From Gammaproteobacteria bacterium (GTDB lineage: Bacteria; Pseudomonadota; Gammaproteobacteria; Pseudomonadales; Halieaceae): a stretch of 64,000 bases of DNA. Both the position numbers and the translations under genes were made by a program. Every line of letters begins with the position of its first letter. The stretch's first letter is position 1. This document shows, piece by piece, positions 55,301 to 64,000 of the stretch. Where the stretch lies: NCBI GenBank assembly GCA_024742415.1, contig JANSYN010000008.1, positions 1 to 64,000 of the forward strand, in the 5' to 3' direction. A model generated the notes under the pieces. It saw nothing but the letters and a program-made list of their open reading frames with translations. It did no database searches and was not told the DNA's origin.

Positions 55301-57280
55301 ATGCCGCGCGGGCACGCGTTGGCGCTTGCAGCGGTGTTTGTTGCCGGCTGTGGTTTGGAATCACCGCCGCATTCTGCCTATGTTGCCCGTGAGTTCGGCC
55401 CAACTCAATCACAGCCCTGTACCAACCGTACGGCAACCAAACAGGCGCTGTTTGGCGATTTGCACGTGCATACGGCTTATTCCAATGATGCCTTCAATTT
55501 CGATGTCAGGGTAAGTCCGTCGCAAGCTTATGGCTATGCCTTTGGCCAGCCCATTGAGCTGCCACTGGGGGATGATCCAACCGGACGAACTGTGCAGATC
55601 GATCGCCCGCTGGATTTTATGGCGGTGACCGATCACGCCGAATTCCTGGGAGAACAGTCGGTCTGTCTGGATGAGGACAGCGCAGGTTATACGAGCGCAT
55701 TTTGCGAAGTCATGCGCGCCGGCGAGGGTCGTGCACCGGCCTTGGTACGGCAGATTATTTCCCCCTTTTCCTCGCGCAATGCCGAGGTTTGTGGCGACGA
55801 TGGCAGCGATTGCTACCGGCGGCTTGAAGCGGGCTGGCGCGACATCATCGCCGCCGCGCAGCAGTGGAACGACAACTCCGCAGGCTGTGAGCGCACCACC
55901 TTCATTGCCTATGAGTACAGTTCATTTCGCATGGGCTCCAACCTGCACCGCAATGTGGTGTTTCGGAACAGCGCGGTTCTGGCGCGGCCGGTATCCTATA
56001 TCGATGAAACTCGCGAATGGGATCTTTGGAAGATACTGCAAGAGCAGTGTATCGACACCGATACAGGCTGTGACGTGATGGCCATCCCGCATAATTCCAA
56101 TATCAGCAATGGGCGCATGTTTGCGGTGGACTATCCCGGGCTGTACTCGAAGCAGGCCCAGGCGGAACGCGCCGCATTGCGGCAGTCGATAGAGCCGCTG
56201 GTGGAGATAATGCAACATAAGGGCGACTCCGAGTGCCGCAATGGATTGCAGGGTGTGCTGGGCGCGGTGGACGAGCTATGCGGTTTCGAGAAGTTCGAAG
56301 ATCAGGCTTTTCGACAAACCGTTGGTGAAGATGAACCCGTAGGTGAATGCTACCAGGGCCCGCTGGCTGACTGGGTGCCCCACCTGGGGCCGAACTGCCT
56401 GAATCGCAACAGTTACGTCCGTTACGCGCTGATCGAAGGGCTGCGGGAAGAACGCCGCATTGGCGTTAACCCCTACAAGTTTGGCCTCATGGCCAGTACA
56501 GATACCCATAATGGCATGGCGGGCGGGGTACAAGAGGCAAATTTCTCGGGCCACCTCGGTAATGGGGACTCAACGCCTGACCAGCGCGTGCAGTTCGCAT
56601 CCAGCATTGCAGGTAATGCGAGCAATAACCCCGGCGGGTTGATTGGGGTGTGGGCGCCGGAAAACTCTCGCGATGCCATCTTCGACGCGATGCGCGCAAA
56701 AGAAGTCTTTGGTTCCAGTGGCCCGCGCATTGAACCGCGCTTTTTTGCCGCTTGGGAAATGGACGCGGATCTATGCTCACAGGCTGACATGCTCGAGCGC
56801 GCGTATGCTCAGGCAGTACCCATGGGCAGTGATCTGCCACCCAGGCACGGCGGTGCGCAGGCGCCACGGTTTCTGGTGGCCGCCAGCGCCGACATGGGCA
56901 CTCTCGCCTTTCCCGGTATGCCCTTGCAGCGTCTTCAGGTGATCAAGGGGTGGGCAGATGCGCAGGGCAATCATCATCAGCGGATTTTCGACGTAGCCGG
57001 TGATGCCAATAACGGCGCCAGCGTTGACGTGGCAACCTGCGAACCTCTTGGCAGCGGCTATGAGCAGCTGTGCCGGGTGTGGCAGGACCCGGAATTTGAC
57101 CCTGCCGTGGCGGCGGTTTACTACCTGCGCGCCGTTGAAAATCCATCGTGTCGCTACTCGGCGCGCCAGTGCCTGCAACTGCCACAAGACCAGCGTCCGG
57201 CCGATTGCGAACAACCGTTTTTTAGTCCGGTGATTCAGGAAAGGGCATGGAGCTCGCCGATCTGGTACAGCGCGGGCTAG
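55301..57280 (+). CDS. DUF3604 family lipoprotein with PHP-like motif
   Basis: The 659-residue protein has a lipoprotein signal (AAVFVAGCGLE, Cys ~17). A full-length DUF3604 domain follows, starting LFGDLHVHTAYSNDAF, whose HxH resembles the metal site of PHP phosphoesterases, with further His/Asp in MAVTDHAEF and ASTDTHNGM. The many cysteines suit a periplasmic protein. The family is common in marine bacteria; its reaction is not known to me. Start chosen at 55301, behind AGGAG. Confidence 0.85.
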   Translation: MPRGHALALAAVFVAGCGLESPPHSAYVAREFGPTQSQPCTNRTATKQALFGDLHVHTAYSNDAFNFDVRVSPSQAYGYAFGQPIELPLGDDPTGRTVQIDRPLDFMAVTDHAEFLGEQSVCLDEDSAGYTSAFCEVMRAGEGRAPALVRQIISPFSSRNAEVCGDDGSDCYRRLEAGWRDIIAAAQQWNDNSAGCERTTFIAYEYSSFRMGSNLHRNVVFRNSAVLARPVSYIDETREWDLWKILQEQCIDTDTGCDVMAIPHNSNISNGRMFAVDYPGLYSKQAQAERAALRQSIEPLVEIMQHKGDSECRNGLQGVLGAVDELCGFEKFEDQAFRQTVGEDEPVGECYQGPLADWVPHLGPNCLNRNSYVRYALIEGLREERRIGVNPYKFGLMASTDTHNGMAGGVQEANFSGHLGNGDSTPDQRVQFASSIAGNASNNPGGLIGVWAPENSRDAIFDAMRAKEVFGSSGPRIEPRFFAAWEMDADLCSQADMLERAYAQAVPMGSDLPPRHGGAQAPRFLVAASADMGTLAFPGMPLQRLQVIKGWADAQGNHHQRIFDVAGDANNGASVDVATCEPLGSGYEQLCRVWQDPEFDPAVAAVYYLRAVENPSCRYSARQCLQLPQDQRPADCEQPFFSPVIQERAWSSPIWYSAG

Positions 57281-57298
57281 GTTCTTGGCGGGCGGGTG

Positions 57299-57790
57299 TC
57301 AGGCGATGGGCTCACAGCTGAAGACGGGGATGTTGCGATCAGTGCGCGCCTGGTATTCGTCGAAGTCAGGATAGAGCGACAGCAGGTGCGGCCATAGTGC
57401 GGCTTTTTCCTCGTCACTGACGCGGCGTGCAGTGTAGGTTTTCTCCACACCATCGACCATGATTTCAATGCTCGGATGGGCAATGATGTTGTGATACCAA
57501 AACGGATTGTTGGGCATGCCGCCCTGTGATGCAACGAGCAGTTTGTTCTCGCCATGGGGCAGGTGGATCAGCGCTATCCTGCGTATCTTTGCGGTTTTGG
57601 CCCCGCGTGTGGTGACCACGCAGACCGGGTAACCGCCGATGAACGTGTTCATCAATCGACCTTTTGTAGCCCGAAAAACCGCGACCTGCAGGCGCGTCGC
57701 CCAGCGAATAAAGAAGCGTGCAATGGGTACCTGTGCGGGCTTGATTGCAGCCACGTCCTCGCGACGTGTTTTGACATAGTCGTACTTCAC
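57299..57790 (-). CDS. Deazaflavin (DDN)-type nitroreductase family protein
   Basis: The 163-residue split-barrel protein matches the F420H2-dependent nitroreductase group: [39 protein letters not shown] and [20 protein letters not shown]. Such proteins reduce or bind hydrophobic substrates with F420; in species without F420 the cofactor is unclear. It lies between convergent DUF3604 and divergent nadA. Confidence 0.85.
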   Translation of the reverse strand: MKYDYVKTRREDVAAIKPAQVPIARFFIRWATRLQVAVFRATKGRLMNTFIGGYPVCVVTTRGAKTAKIRRIALIHLPHGENKLLVASQGGMPNNPFWYHNIIAHPSIEIMVDGVEKTYTARRVSDEEKAALWPHLLSLYPDFDEYQARTDRNIPVFSCEPIA

Positions 57791-57898
57791 CGGTTTTTGC
57801 GCTCCGTTGCCGGGTGGCTTGTCAGCATAAAACAGAAGTTCTGGAGCGCCAAATTATGGTACGATTTGCAGCCCTTTTGGCGACCCAAAAAAGTTTGT

Positions 57899-58972
57899 AT
57901 GAGCCTGGCCACTGACAAGTTGGAAACCATTCGCGAACAGGTGAAGTATCACCTGGACAAGGCAGAGAAGAAGAAACTCTCTGTCGAGCAGGAGCGAGCA
58001 CTAAAAGATCAGATCAAGGCGCGTCTCAAGGCCGAGAACGCCGTTATCGTTGCGCATTACTACACGGCGCCCGAGATCCAGGCGCTGGCTGAGGAAACCG
58101 GCGGCTGTGTATCGGATTCGCTGGAAATGGCGCGTTTTGGCCATGATCATCCCGCCAGCACCCTGATCGTTGCCGGGGTGAAATTCATGGGCGAGACAGC
58201 CAAAATACTGACGCCCCAGAAGCGCGTGATCATGCCGACGCTGGAGGCCACTTGCTCTCTGGACCTTGGTTGTCCGATAGAAGAATTCTCTGCGTTTTGC
58301 GATCAGCACCCTGACCGTAAGGTTGTGGTGTATGCAAATACCTCGGCTGCGGTAAAGGCGCGTGCTGATTGGGTGGTGACCTCAAGTATCGCGCTGGATG
58401 TTGCCGAACACCTGTCCGAGCAGGGTGAGAAAATACTCTGGGCCCCGGATCAACATCTGGGCAACTACGTGCGCAAGCAAACCGGTGCCGATATCATTAT
58501 GTGGGACGGCGCCTGTATCGTGCATGAAGAATTCAAGGCCCGTGGCATCGCTGACTTGAAGCGCGTCTACCCCGATGCTGCGGTCCTTGTTCACCCGGAG
58601 TCTCCGGATGCGGTGGTGGAGCTGGCAGATCGTGTTGGCTCAACGACCCAGATCATCCGTGCGGCGACCGAAATGGACAACAAGCGGTTTATCGTTGCCA
58701 CAGACCAGGGGATTTTCTACAAGCTGCAGCAGCAGGCGCCCGACAAGGAATTTATCATTGCACCCACCGCGGGCGAGGGCGCAACCTGCCGCAGTTGTGC
58801 CAACTGCCCGTGGATGGCAATGAACGATCTTGAAACCCTGGCGCTTGCCTTCGACCGTACCGATAACGAAATATTCGTAGCGCCCGAGCTCGGTGAGCGT
58901 GCGATGGTGCCGCTGCGCCGCATGCTGGATTTCGCAGCAGAAATTCAGGTAACGGTAAAAGGGAACGCCTGA
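57899..58972 (+). CDS. nadA: Quinolinate synthase A
   Basis: The 357-residue enzyme condenses iminoaspartate and dihydroxyacetone phosphate to quinolinate in NAD synthesis, using a 4Fe-4S cluster. Cluster cysteines are visible in [11 protein letters not shown], in [10 protein letters not shown] and in [13 protein letters not shown]. Conserved [16 protein letters not shown] and [13 protein letters not shown] also match. ATG 57899 gives the right length; longer upstream extensions lack similarity. Confidence 0.96.
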   Translation: MSLATDKLETIREQVKYHLDKAEKKKLSVEQERALKDQIKARLKAENAVIVAHYYTAPEIQALAEETGGCVSDSLEMARFGHDHPASTLIVAGVKFMGETAKILTPQKRVIMPTLEATCSLDLGCPIEEFSAFCDQHPDRKVVVYANTSAAVKARADWVVTSSIALDVAEHLSEQGEKILWAPDQHLGNYVRKQTGADIIMWDGACIVHEEFKARGIADLKRVYPDAAVLVHPESPDAVVELADRVGSTTQIIRAATEMDNKRFIVATDQGIFYKLQQQAPDKEFIIAPTAGEGATCRSCANCPWMAMNDLETLALAFDRTDNEIFVAPELGERAMVPLRRMLDFAAEIQVTVKGNA

Positions 58973-59039
58973 GCGCAGGCGCTGGTTGGAGCAGCCCGCG
59001 TTGGTCTTGTCGCACGACCGGGCAGCAAAGTATTGGGTA

Positions 59040-60518
59040 CTAGAAGTTGTCCATCTGCTCGCGCAAATCCTGAATGTCGTTCAGGCGCTCGTTGATGCGT
59101 GCGCTTGCAAGAAAGTCACCACTGGTCAGTTTCAGTGCGTAGCGCAGCTGTCGCTCGGCTTCATCCAGAATACCGTTCAGAATGAAGTACTCAGCCCGCG
59201 ACTGATGCAGCCCTGCGATGTTGCCCGACAACCCCTGCACCTCCGCCAGCAGGTACCATAAACCTGGGTCGTTTGGCCGCAGTTTGCTCTGTGCCAACAG
59301 GACTTCCTCGGCAATGTGGGGTTGCTGGTTTTGCAGTAACGCGCGTGCGTAGGTCATGGTCAGCGGGTGGTTGCCCGGGGTAACGGCGAGCCGGCTGGAA
59401 AGCTTCTTGATCGCACTGGCCGGTTGGTTAGCCGCCATGTCAATCTCTGCATCGGCAACAAGGTATTCGATGCGATTGGGGCTGGCATCAAAGATGGGGG
59501 TGAGCGCCTCTCGGGCTTCGTCCGTGCGACCAGCGGCGGTAAGCGCAATAACCAGCCCGTAATTGGCCGCCTCTGTTGACCGCGATCGCCCCTCCATTTC
59601 GCCACGAAAGGTTTGCACCGCCAGTTCAGGGGTGTCGGCCAGCTGGAATGCCGCTCTGGCGCGCATTAACTGGTAATTGAGGCTGGTTGATCGGATGGTC
59701 TTGGGGTACTGCCGGGCTCGATTGCGGGTGTCGGCGATGCGGCTTTCCGACAGCGGGTGAGAGCGCAGGAACTCCGGCATACGATTGCCTCCGGAGTAGC
59801 GTGTGGATTGCAACATGCGCTCGAACATGGCGGGTGCTGCGTGCGGATCCATGCCGGCCTCCACCATGGTTTGCATGCCGATGCGATCCGCCTCCTGTTC
59901 ATTCGCGCGGCTGTAGCGCAAAGCCGAATCCTGCACGGCGGCCTGCGTGGCCGACAGTGCAGCCACGCCCGCATCGCCGCCGGCAGTGGCGATCAAAACC
60001 AGGCTTGCCAGCATTGCAGCCAGTGCCAGCGGCTGTTGCTTCTTCTGGAATTCCACGCCGCGTGAGAAGTGCCGCTGGCTCAAGTGGGCAATTTCGTGCG
60101 CGATTACCGTCGCCAGTTCGTCTTCGGTCTGGGCGTAGACAAAGAGGCCATTGTGCACACCGATCACGCCGCCGGGCACCGCAAATGCGTTGATGGTCGG
60201 GTTGTCGACAATAACCAGTTCAATGCGGCGATCCTGCAACTCGCTGTGCGTTACCAGCTGGTAGGTCAGGTTTTCGAGGTAGTCAAACATCAGCGGATCG
60301 TCGATTGTAGGTGCCCGGCTGCGAAACATACGCAGCCAGGCCCGGCCGAGTTGATGCTCGAACTGCGAGGAGAACATACTGGTGCTGGATTCACCGAGAT
60401 CGGGCAGCTTCAGGTTCTCGGTGGCACCGAACCCGCCGGGGCTGAACAGGACTGCGCTTACCAGAAGCGCAGGCACTATTCGCTGTATGGCCGCTGCCAG
60501 CCGGTTTAGCGTGTGCAC
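59040..60518 (-). CDS. bepA: Periplasmic M48 metalloprotease/chaperone BepA-like
   Basis: The 492-residue protein has a signal peptide (IVPALLVSAVLFSPGGFGA). The zinc peptidase domain has HEIAH and the third ligand in EQEADRIG, and TPR-type helices occupy the last 220 residues. BepA degrades or rescues LptD and other outer-membrane proteins at the BAM complex. I prefer the GTG at 60518, matching E. coli length; an upstream start at 60656 would add 46 residues. It is divergent from the tusA-like gene, a pairing also known in pseudomonads. Confidence 0.9.
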   Translation of the reverse strand: MHTLNRLAAAIQRIVPALLVSAVLFSPGGFGATENLKLPDLGESSTSMFSSQFEHQLGRAWLRMFRSRAPTIDDPLMFDYLENLTYQLVTHSELQDRRIELVIVDNPTINAFAVPGGVIGVHNGLFVYAQTEDELATVIAHEIAHLSQRHFSRGVEFQKKQQPLALAAMLASLVLIATAGGDAGVAALSATQAAVQDSALRYSRANEQEADRIGMQTMVEAGMDPHAAPAMFERMLQSTRYSGGNRMPEFLRSHPLSESRIADTRNRARQYPKTIRSTSLNYQLMRARAAFQLADTPELAVQTFRGEMEGRSRSTEAANYGLVIALTAAGRTDEAREALTPIFDASPNRIEYLVADAEIDMAANQPASAIKKLSSRLAVTPGNHPLTMTYARALLQNQQPHIAEEVLLAQSKLRPNDPGLWYLLAEVQGLSGNIAGLHQSRAEYFILNGILDEAERQLRYALKLTSGDFLASARINERLNDIQDLREQMDNF

Positions 60519-60687
60519 AGATTGTGACCAGAACAAGTGGGAACGTCGGCCAGCATTGTACTGTATGTACCACCTCTCGACAGTGCTGATGTTGACTCTT
60601 TTGAATGGCCGGGGCTGTAAAAGTTCATTCACGGTGGATCCGTACCGTATACTCACGCCAGCGCATACCCGGGGGAAGGCAGATCAC

Positions 60688-60921
60688 GTGGCAGATGAAA
60701 AAGCGGTTGAAGTGGATGCAACTGGCCTGGATTGCCCCATGCCCTTGCTGCAGGCCAAGCGGGCGCTGAACAACATGGAGTCCGGCCAGTGTCTGAAAGT
60801 GTTGGCCACCGACAGTAGCTCAGTGCGCGATTTTCAGGTGTTTTGTGACCAGGCCGGGCATGCGTTGCTCAGTAGTGGGCAAGAGGCAGGCGTATACCGC
60901 TTTCTGCTGCGAAAACGCTAG
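60688..60921 (+). CDS. tusA: TusA/SirA-family sulfur carrier protein
   Basis: The 77-residue protein has the family motif LDCPMPLLQAKRAL with the active Cys (~17), then GQCLKVLATDSSSVRDF. TusA proteins carry persulfide sulfur to tRNA thiolation, molybdenum cofactor or other acceptors. Start GTG at 60688 behind a purine-rich GGGGGAAGG site. It is followed by perM. It could be one of several TusA-like paralogues, so the symbol is tentative. Confidence 0.88.
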   Translation: MADEKAVEVDATGLDCPMPLLQAKRALNNMESGQCLKVLATDSSSVRDFQVFCDQAGHALLSSGQEAGVYRFLLRKR

Positions 60922-61086
60922 GGGACGCGTAGCGCTGTTGCGTCGCCAGCATCATCATTGCGACTGTGGGCAGGACGTTGCAGCAATTGATTCCGCCGTC
61001 CTGTTTCGTATAGCTTATGCCAATCTTTATTTCACACGCTAATGGGCGCAAGATGCCCCATTGCCCGACGGAGTCATCATTCTCTG

Positions 61087-62172
61087 ATGTTAGAGATTTT
61101 CGAAAAGTGGTACCGACGCTATCTCTTTGAGGAAGAGTCCATACTTCTCCTGGTGCTGTTGGCGCTCGCGCTGGTGCTGCTGGCAACCATGGGCGATATT
61201 CTCGCACCGGTGCTGGCAGCAATCGTGCTGGCTTATCTCGCGCAGGGCCTGTCGTCGCGCCTGCAGCGCATCGGCCTGCCAGAATCCTTTGGTGTGGCGA
61301 TCGCCTTTCTCGTGTTCATCGGCATATTTTTTGGCGTGACACTGGGACTGTTGCCGCTGGTTTGGCGCCAGCTCATCAGCCTGGCATCTGAAGCGCCACG
61401 TATGCTGGATCAGGCGCAGCAGTTTTTGGTAGTGCTGCCCGACCGTTATCCCACGGTATTCAGTGAGGCGCAGCTCCGCGGCTTCGTCACTTCTGCGCAA
61501 GCGGAGTTTGCCGGCCTGGGACAAACCCTGGTCACACGCTCCCTGGCGTCCATCCCTAGCATACTCACGGTGATGGTATACATGATCCTGATACCCATGC
61601 TGGTGTTCTTCTTCCTCAAGGACCGCAACCAGATCCTGGCCTGGCTGGGTGGCTTTTTGCCCAGTAACCGGCCGCTGCTGCGCCGAATCTGGAGTGAGAT
61701 GGACATCCAGGTATCCAATTATGCCCGCGGCAAGTTCGTGGAAGTTATTATCGTGGGCGGTGTGACTTATTTCGCCTTCGTGACCCTGGGGCTGAACTAT
61801 GCCGCCCTGTTGGCACTTCTGGTGGGCCTGTCGGTGATTGTTCCGTATATTGGCGCCGCTTTGGTGACGCTGCCTATCGTGGCGGTAGCGTTCTTTCAGT
61901 GGGGTATTGGCAGTGAATTTTACTGGACGGTTGGTGTCTATCTGGTCATTCAGGCGCTCGATGGGAATGTCCTGGTACCGCTGCTTTTTTCCGAGGCGGT
62001 AAACCTGCACCCCGTTGCGATCATCCTCGCGGTGCTGTTTTTCGGCGGGATCTGGGGCTTGTGGGGCGTATTTTTTGCGATTCCCCTGGCGACGCTGATA
62101 AAAGCGATCCTCAATGCCTGGCCGCGTTCGCAGACGCAGGCAAACGAGCAGACGCAAGACAACGAATTGTAG
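61087..62172 (+). CDS. perM: AI-2E/PerM family transporter
   Basis: The 361-residue inner-membrane protein has about eight hydrophobic segments with the family pattern: LLVLLALALVLLATMGDILAP early, IPMLVFFFLKDRNQIL in the middle and SVIVPYIGAALVTLPIV, EAVNLHPVAIILAVLFFGGIWGLWG near the end. The family includes AI-2 exporters and ion/proton antiporters; substrate here unknown. ATG 61087 chosen; 61042 is an alternative. It lies in the conserved bepA-tusA-perM neighbourhood. Confidence 0.9.
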   Translation: MLEIFEKWYRRYLFEEESILLLVLLALALVLLATMGDILAPVLAAIVLAYLAQGLSSRLQRIGLPESFGVAIAFLVFIGIFFGVTLGLLPLVWRQLISLASEAPRMLDQAQQFLVVLPDRYPTVFSEAQLRGFVTSAQAEFAGLGQTLVTRSLASIPSILTVMVYMILIPMLVFFFLKDRNQILAWLGGFLPSNRPLLRRIWSEMDIQVSNYARGKFVEVIIVGGVTYFAFVTLGLNYAALLALLVGLSVIVPYIGAALVTLPIVAVAFFQWGIGSEFYWTVGVYLVIQALDGNVLVPLLFSEAVNLHPVAIILAVLFFGGIWGLWGVFFAIPLATLIKAILNAWPRSQTQANEQTQDNEL

Positions 62173-62227
62173 CCAGCGGCGCCGCAGCTCGACGCCCGAT
62201 CTGATAATTCATGATGGAGAAAACACG

Positions 62228-64000
62228 TTGACGCGACTACGCCTGCGCTGTGTGCGCTTTTTGTTCGGAATGCTGCTGCTTGCAGGCCTGGTTGCCTGCG
62301 CCTCGGTGCCCAAAAACAGTATTGCGCCTGTACAAAGTCCCAATGACGACTACGCCTACCGGCTGGTCACCCTTGATAACGGCCTGCAGGCGCTACTCAT
62401 TTCAGACCCTGATGCTCCCAAAGCAGCCGCGTCACTGACAGTAATGGTCGGCAGTGGCGACAATCCCCCCGGTCGCGGTGGGCTGGCCCACTTTCTTGAA
62501 CACATGTTGTTCCTGGGTACCGATAAGTACCCCGACGCTGCGGAGTACGAGCAGTACATTACAGAGCACGGCGGTACGCGCAACGCTTATACCAGCTTTG
62601 ATCACACCAACTATTTCTTTGATATCAATGCTGAATTCCTGCCGGAAGCACTGGATCGCTTCGCCCAGTTTTTCATTGCCCCGCGCTTTGACGCCGAATA
62701 CGTCGAACGTGAAAAGAATGCCGTACAGGCAGAGTACCAGATGGGGTTGAAAAGCGACGGTCGTCGCGGACTGGACGTGTTGCAGGAAGTGATGAACCCA
62801 GAGCATCCCTACAGCCAGTTTGCGGTGGGCAGCCTGGATACCCTTGCGGATCGTCCCGGTGCGCCTATTCGCGATGATCTCCTGTCATTTTACGAGCAAT
62901 ACTACTCCGCCAACCTGATGCGCCTGGTCGTTCTGGGCGCCCAGTCGTTGGATGAGTTGGAGGCACTGGTGGCGCCCATGTTCAGTGCGGTGCCCAACAA
63001 GGCCGCCGAGCAGGCGGTAATCGAGGCGCCGTTGTTCGAACCCGAGAGTCTGCCGATGCTCGTCCAGGTTCAACCACTGGCGACGCTGCGCCAGCTGGAA
63101 GTGTCGTTTCCTCTGGCCGATTACCGTGCGCATTATCGGGTGAACCCTGTTGTCTACTTTGGCAACCTTGTGGGCCATGAGGGCGAGGGCAGTTTGCTGT
63201 CACAACTGAAACAGGAAGGGTTGGCCGAAGGGCTCTCCGCCGGGGGCTCGCTTGCCTGGCGCGGTGGCTCGTTGTTCAGCGTGAGTGTGTCACTGACTGA
63301 GAAGGGCGTAGAACACAGGGATCGCGTACTACAGCTGTTGTTTGCCTATCTCGATATGTTGCGCAGCAACGGCCCGGAACAATGGCTGTATGCAGAACAG
63401 GCAAGCCTGGGCGAATTGAGCTTTCGCTTTCGTGAGCAGGGCACAGCGGTGCGCTATGTCACGGGGTTGTCCAGTGGTATGCACCATTATGATCCCGTTG
63501 ATATTCTGCGTGGCCCCTACATGATGGAAGACTACGACGCGCGCATGCTCGACGAGGTGCTCCAGGGCTTGCATCCGGACAACGCCGTTGTCGTTTTCAA
63601 TGACGCCTCTGTGCAGACCAGTAAGCAGTCAGAGCATTACGAAGTGCCGTATTCCGTGGCGCCCCTGGATAGGACGGCAGTCGATCTTCAGGCCGCACAG
63701 GACACTGTCTCGGCCTTTGCGTTGCCAGCACCGAACGAGTTTATTGCCGAGGACGTTGCCCTGGTGCCATTGCCCCGAACACTGCCCGACAAACCCGAAC
63801 GGGTGTACACCGGGCCGCGCAAGGCCGTGTGGTACATGCCCGACGACGAGTTTCGTGTGCCCAAGGGGGCAATTTACATCAACTTTCGTTCACCGGAGGT
63901 CGGCGCAACGGCACGCCAGGCTGCGATGGCCTCGCTCTATACCTCGGTACTGATGGACGATGTGAACGAGTTTTCGTATCCAGCGCGACTGGCGGGACTG
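62228..64000 (+). CDS. M16-family zinc metallopeptidase lipoprotein (5' part)
   Basis: The gene runs off the window end; 591 codons are visible. A lipoprotein signal (LLLAGLVACAS, Cys ~24) precedes the inverted zinc motif HFLEHMLF (HxxEH, ~90) with the downstream Glu ligand in EREKNAVQAEYQ. A second half-domain starts around residue 260. The size and GLAHFLEHMLFLGTDKYP match pitrilysin/insulysin-like proteases that clear peptides. Start is probably TTG at 62228 behind GGAG, because it gives the signal peptide. Confidence 0.9.
   Translation, partial: MTRLRLRCVRFLFGMLLLAGLVACASVPKNSIAPVQSPNDDYAYRLVTLDNGLQALLISDPDAPKAAASLTVMVGSGDNPPGRGGLAHFLEHMLFLGTDKYPDAAEYEQYITEHGGTRNAYTSFDHTNYFFDINAEFLPEALDRFAQFFIAPRFDAEYVEREKNAVQAEYQMGLKSDGRRGLDVLQEVMNPEHPYSQFAVGSLDTLADRPGAPIRDDLLSFYEQYYSANLMRLVVLGAQSLDELEALVAPMFSAVPNKAAEQAVIEAPLFEPESLPMLVQVQPLATLRQLEVSFPLADYRAHYRVNPVVYFGNLVGHEGEGSLLSQLKQEGLAEGLSAGGSLAWRGGSLFSVSVSLTEKGVEHRDRVLQLLFAYLDMLRSNGPEQWLYAEQASLGELSFRFREQGTAVRYVTGLSSGMHHYDPVDILRGPYMMEDYDARMLDEVLQGLHPDNAVVVFNDASVQTSKQSEHYEVPYSVAPLDRTAVDLQAAQDTVSAFALPAPNEFIAEDVALVPLPRTLPDKPERVYTGPRKAVWYMPDDEFRVPKGAIYINFRSPEVGATARQAAMASLYTSVLMDDVNEFSYPARLAGL

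Overview
The window is chromosomal DNA of a Gammaproteobacterium, most like the marine Cellvibrionales/Halieaceae group. I infer this from family content, not from a search. The core gene order smpB - ratA - rnfH - bamE - fur - recN - hrcA - grpE - dnaK - dnaJ - dapB, the tmRNA tag ANDDNYGAQLAA, aceK, bepA/tusA/perM and several c-di-GMP proteins all fit. The core is GC-rich; two stretches (about 1-13.2 kb and 39.4-46 kb) are visibly AT-richer.

1-13.2 kb: a defence island next to the tmRNA gene ssrA. A decayed IS3-family element (133-976) is followed by a co-directional, tightly packed cluster. It starts with a small ribbon-helix-helix-like protein, then sspB (DUF4007), sspC (large P-loop ATPase) and sspD (PAPS-reductase-like PP-loop protein). 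Four more genes follow: a DEAH helicase, a GHKL/HSP90-like ATPase, a phospholipase-D-like protein and a Schlafen AlbA-like protein. SspBCD is the core of single-strand DNA phosphorothioate modification. The downstream genes look like the restriction half, in the style of SspBCD-SspFGH systems, with one or two extra components. No cysteine desulfurase (SspA) and no SspE are present. A gene fragment, three small GC-rich hairpins and an intact IS3 element with a programmed frameshift close the island, abutting the ssrA terminator.

13.2-28 kb: housekeeping block. ssrA and smpB (trans-translation), a DUF481 outer-membrane protein, an NSS transporter, ratA/rnfH, bamE, fur, recN and the heat-shock cluster hrcA-grpE-dnaK-dnaJ-dapB. 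Two excellent sigma-32 promoters lie before grpE and dnaK, and a terminator hairpin sits just ahead of dnaJ. A thioredoxin-TPR co-chaperone (ybbN/cnoX) follows.

28-38 kb: metabolism and regulation. An LLM-class (F420-type) oxidoreductase, aceK, sixA, and a minus-strand set of MATE exporter, double-TetR regulator and tesB. Then tag, an enoyl-CoA hydratase and a degenerate ApbE-like protein.

38-54 kb: signalling block. Two very large beta-propeller sensor kinases, a secreted protein with 12-residue repeats, a lipoprotein subtilase, and three c-di-GMP proteins (REC-GGDEF-EAL, membrane GGDEF, pseudo-REC-GGDEF-EAL).

54-64 kb: enoyl-CoA hydratase with a DUF3604 lipoprotein, a deazaflavin-type nitroreductase, nadA, bepA, tusA-like, a PerM/AI-2E transporter and the first part of an M16 lipoprotein peptidase cut by the window edge.
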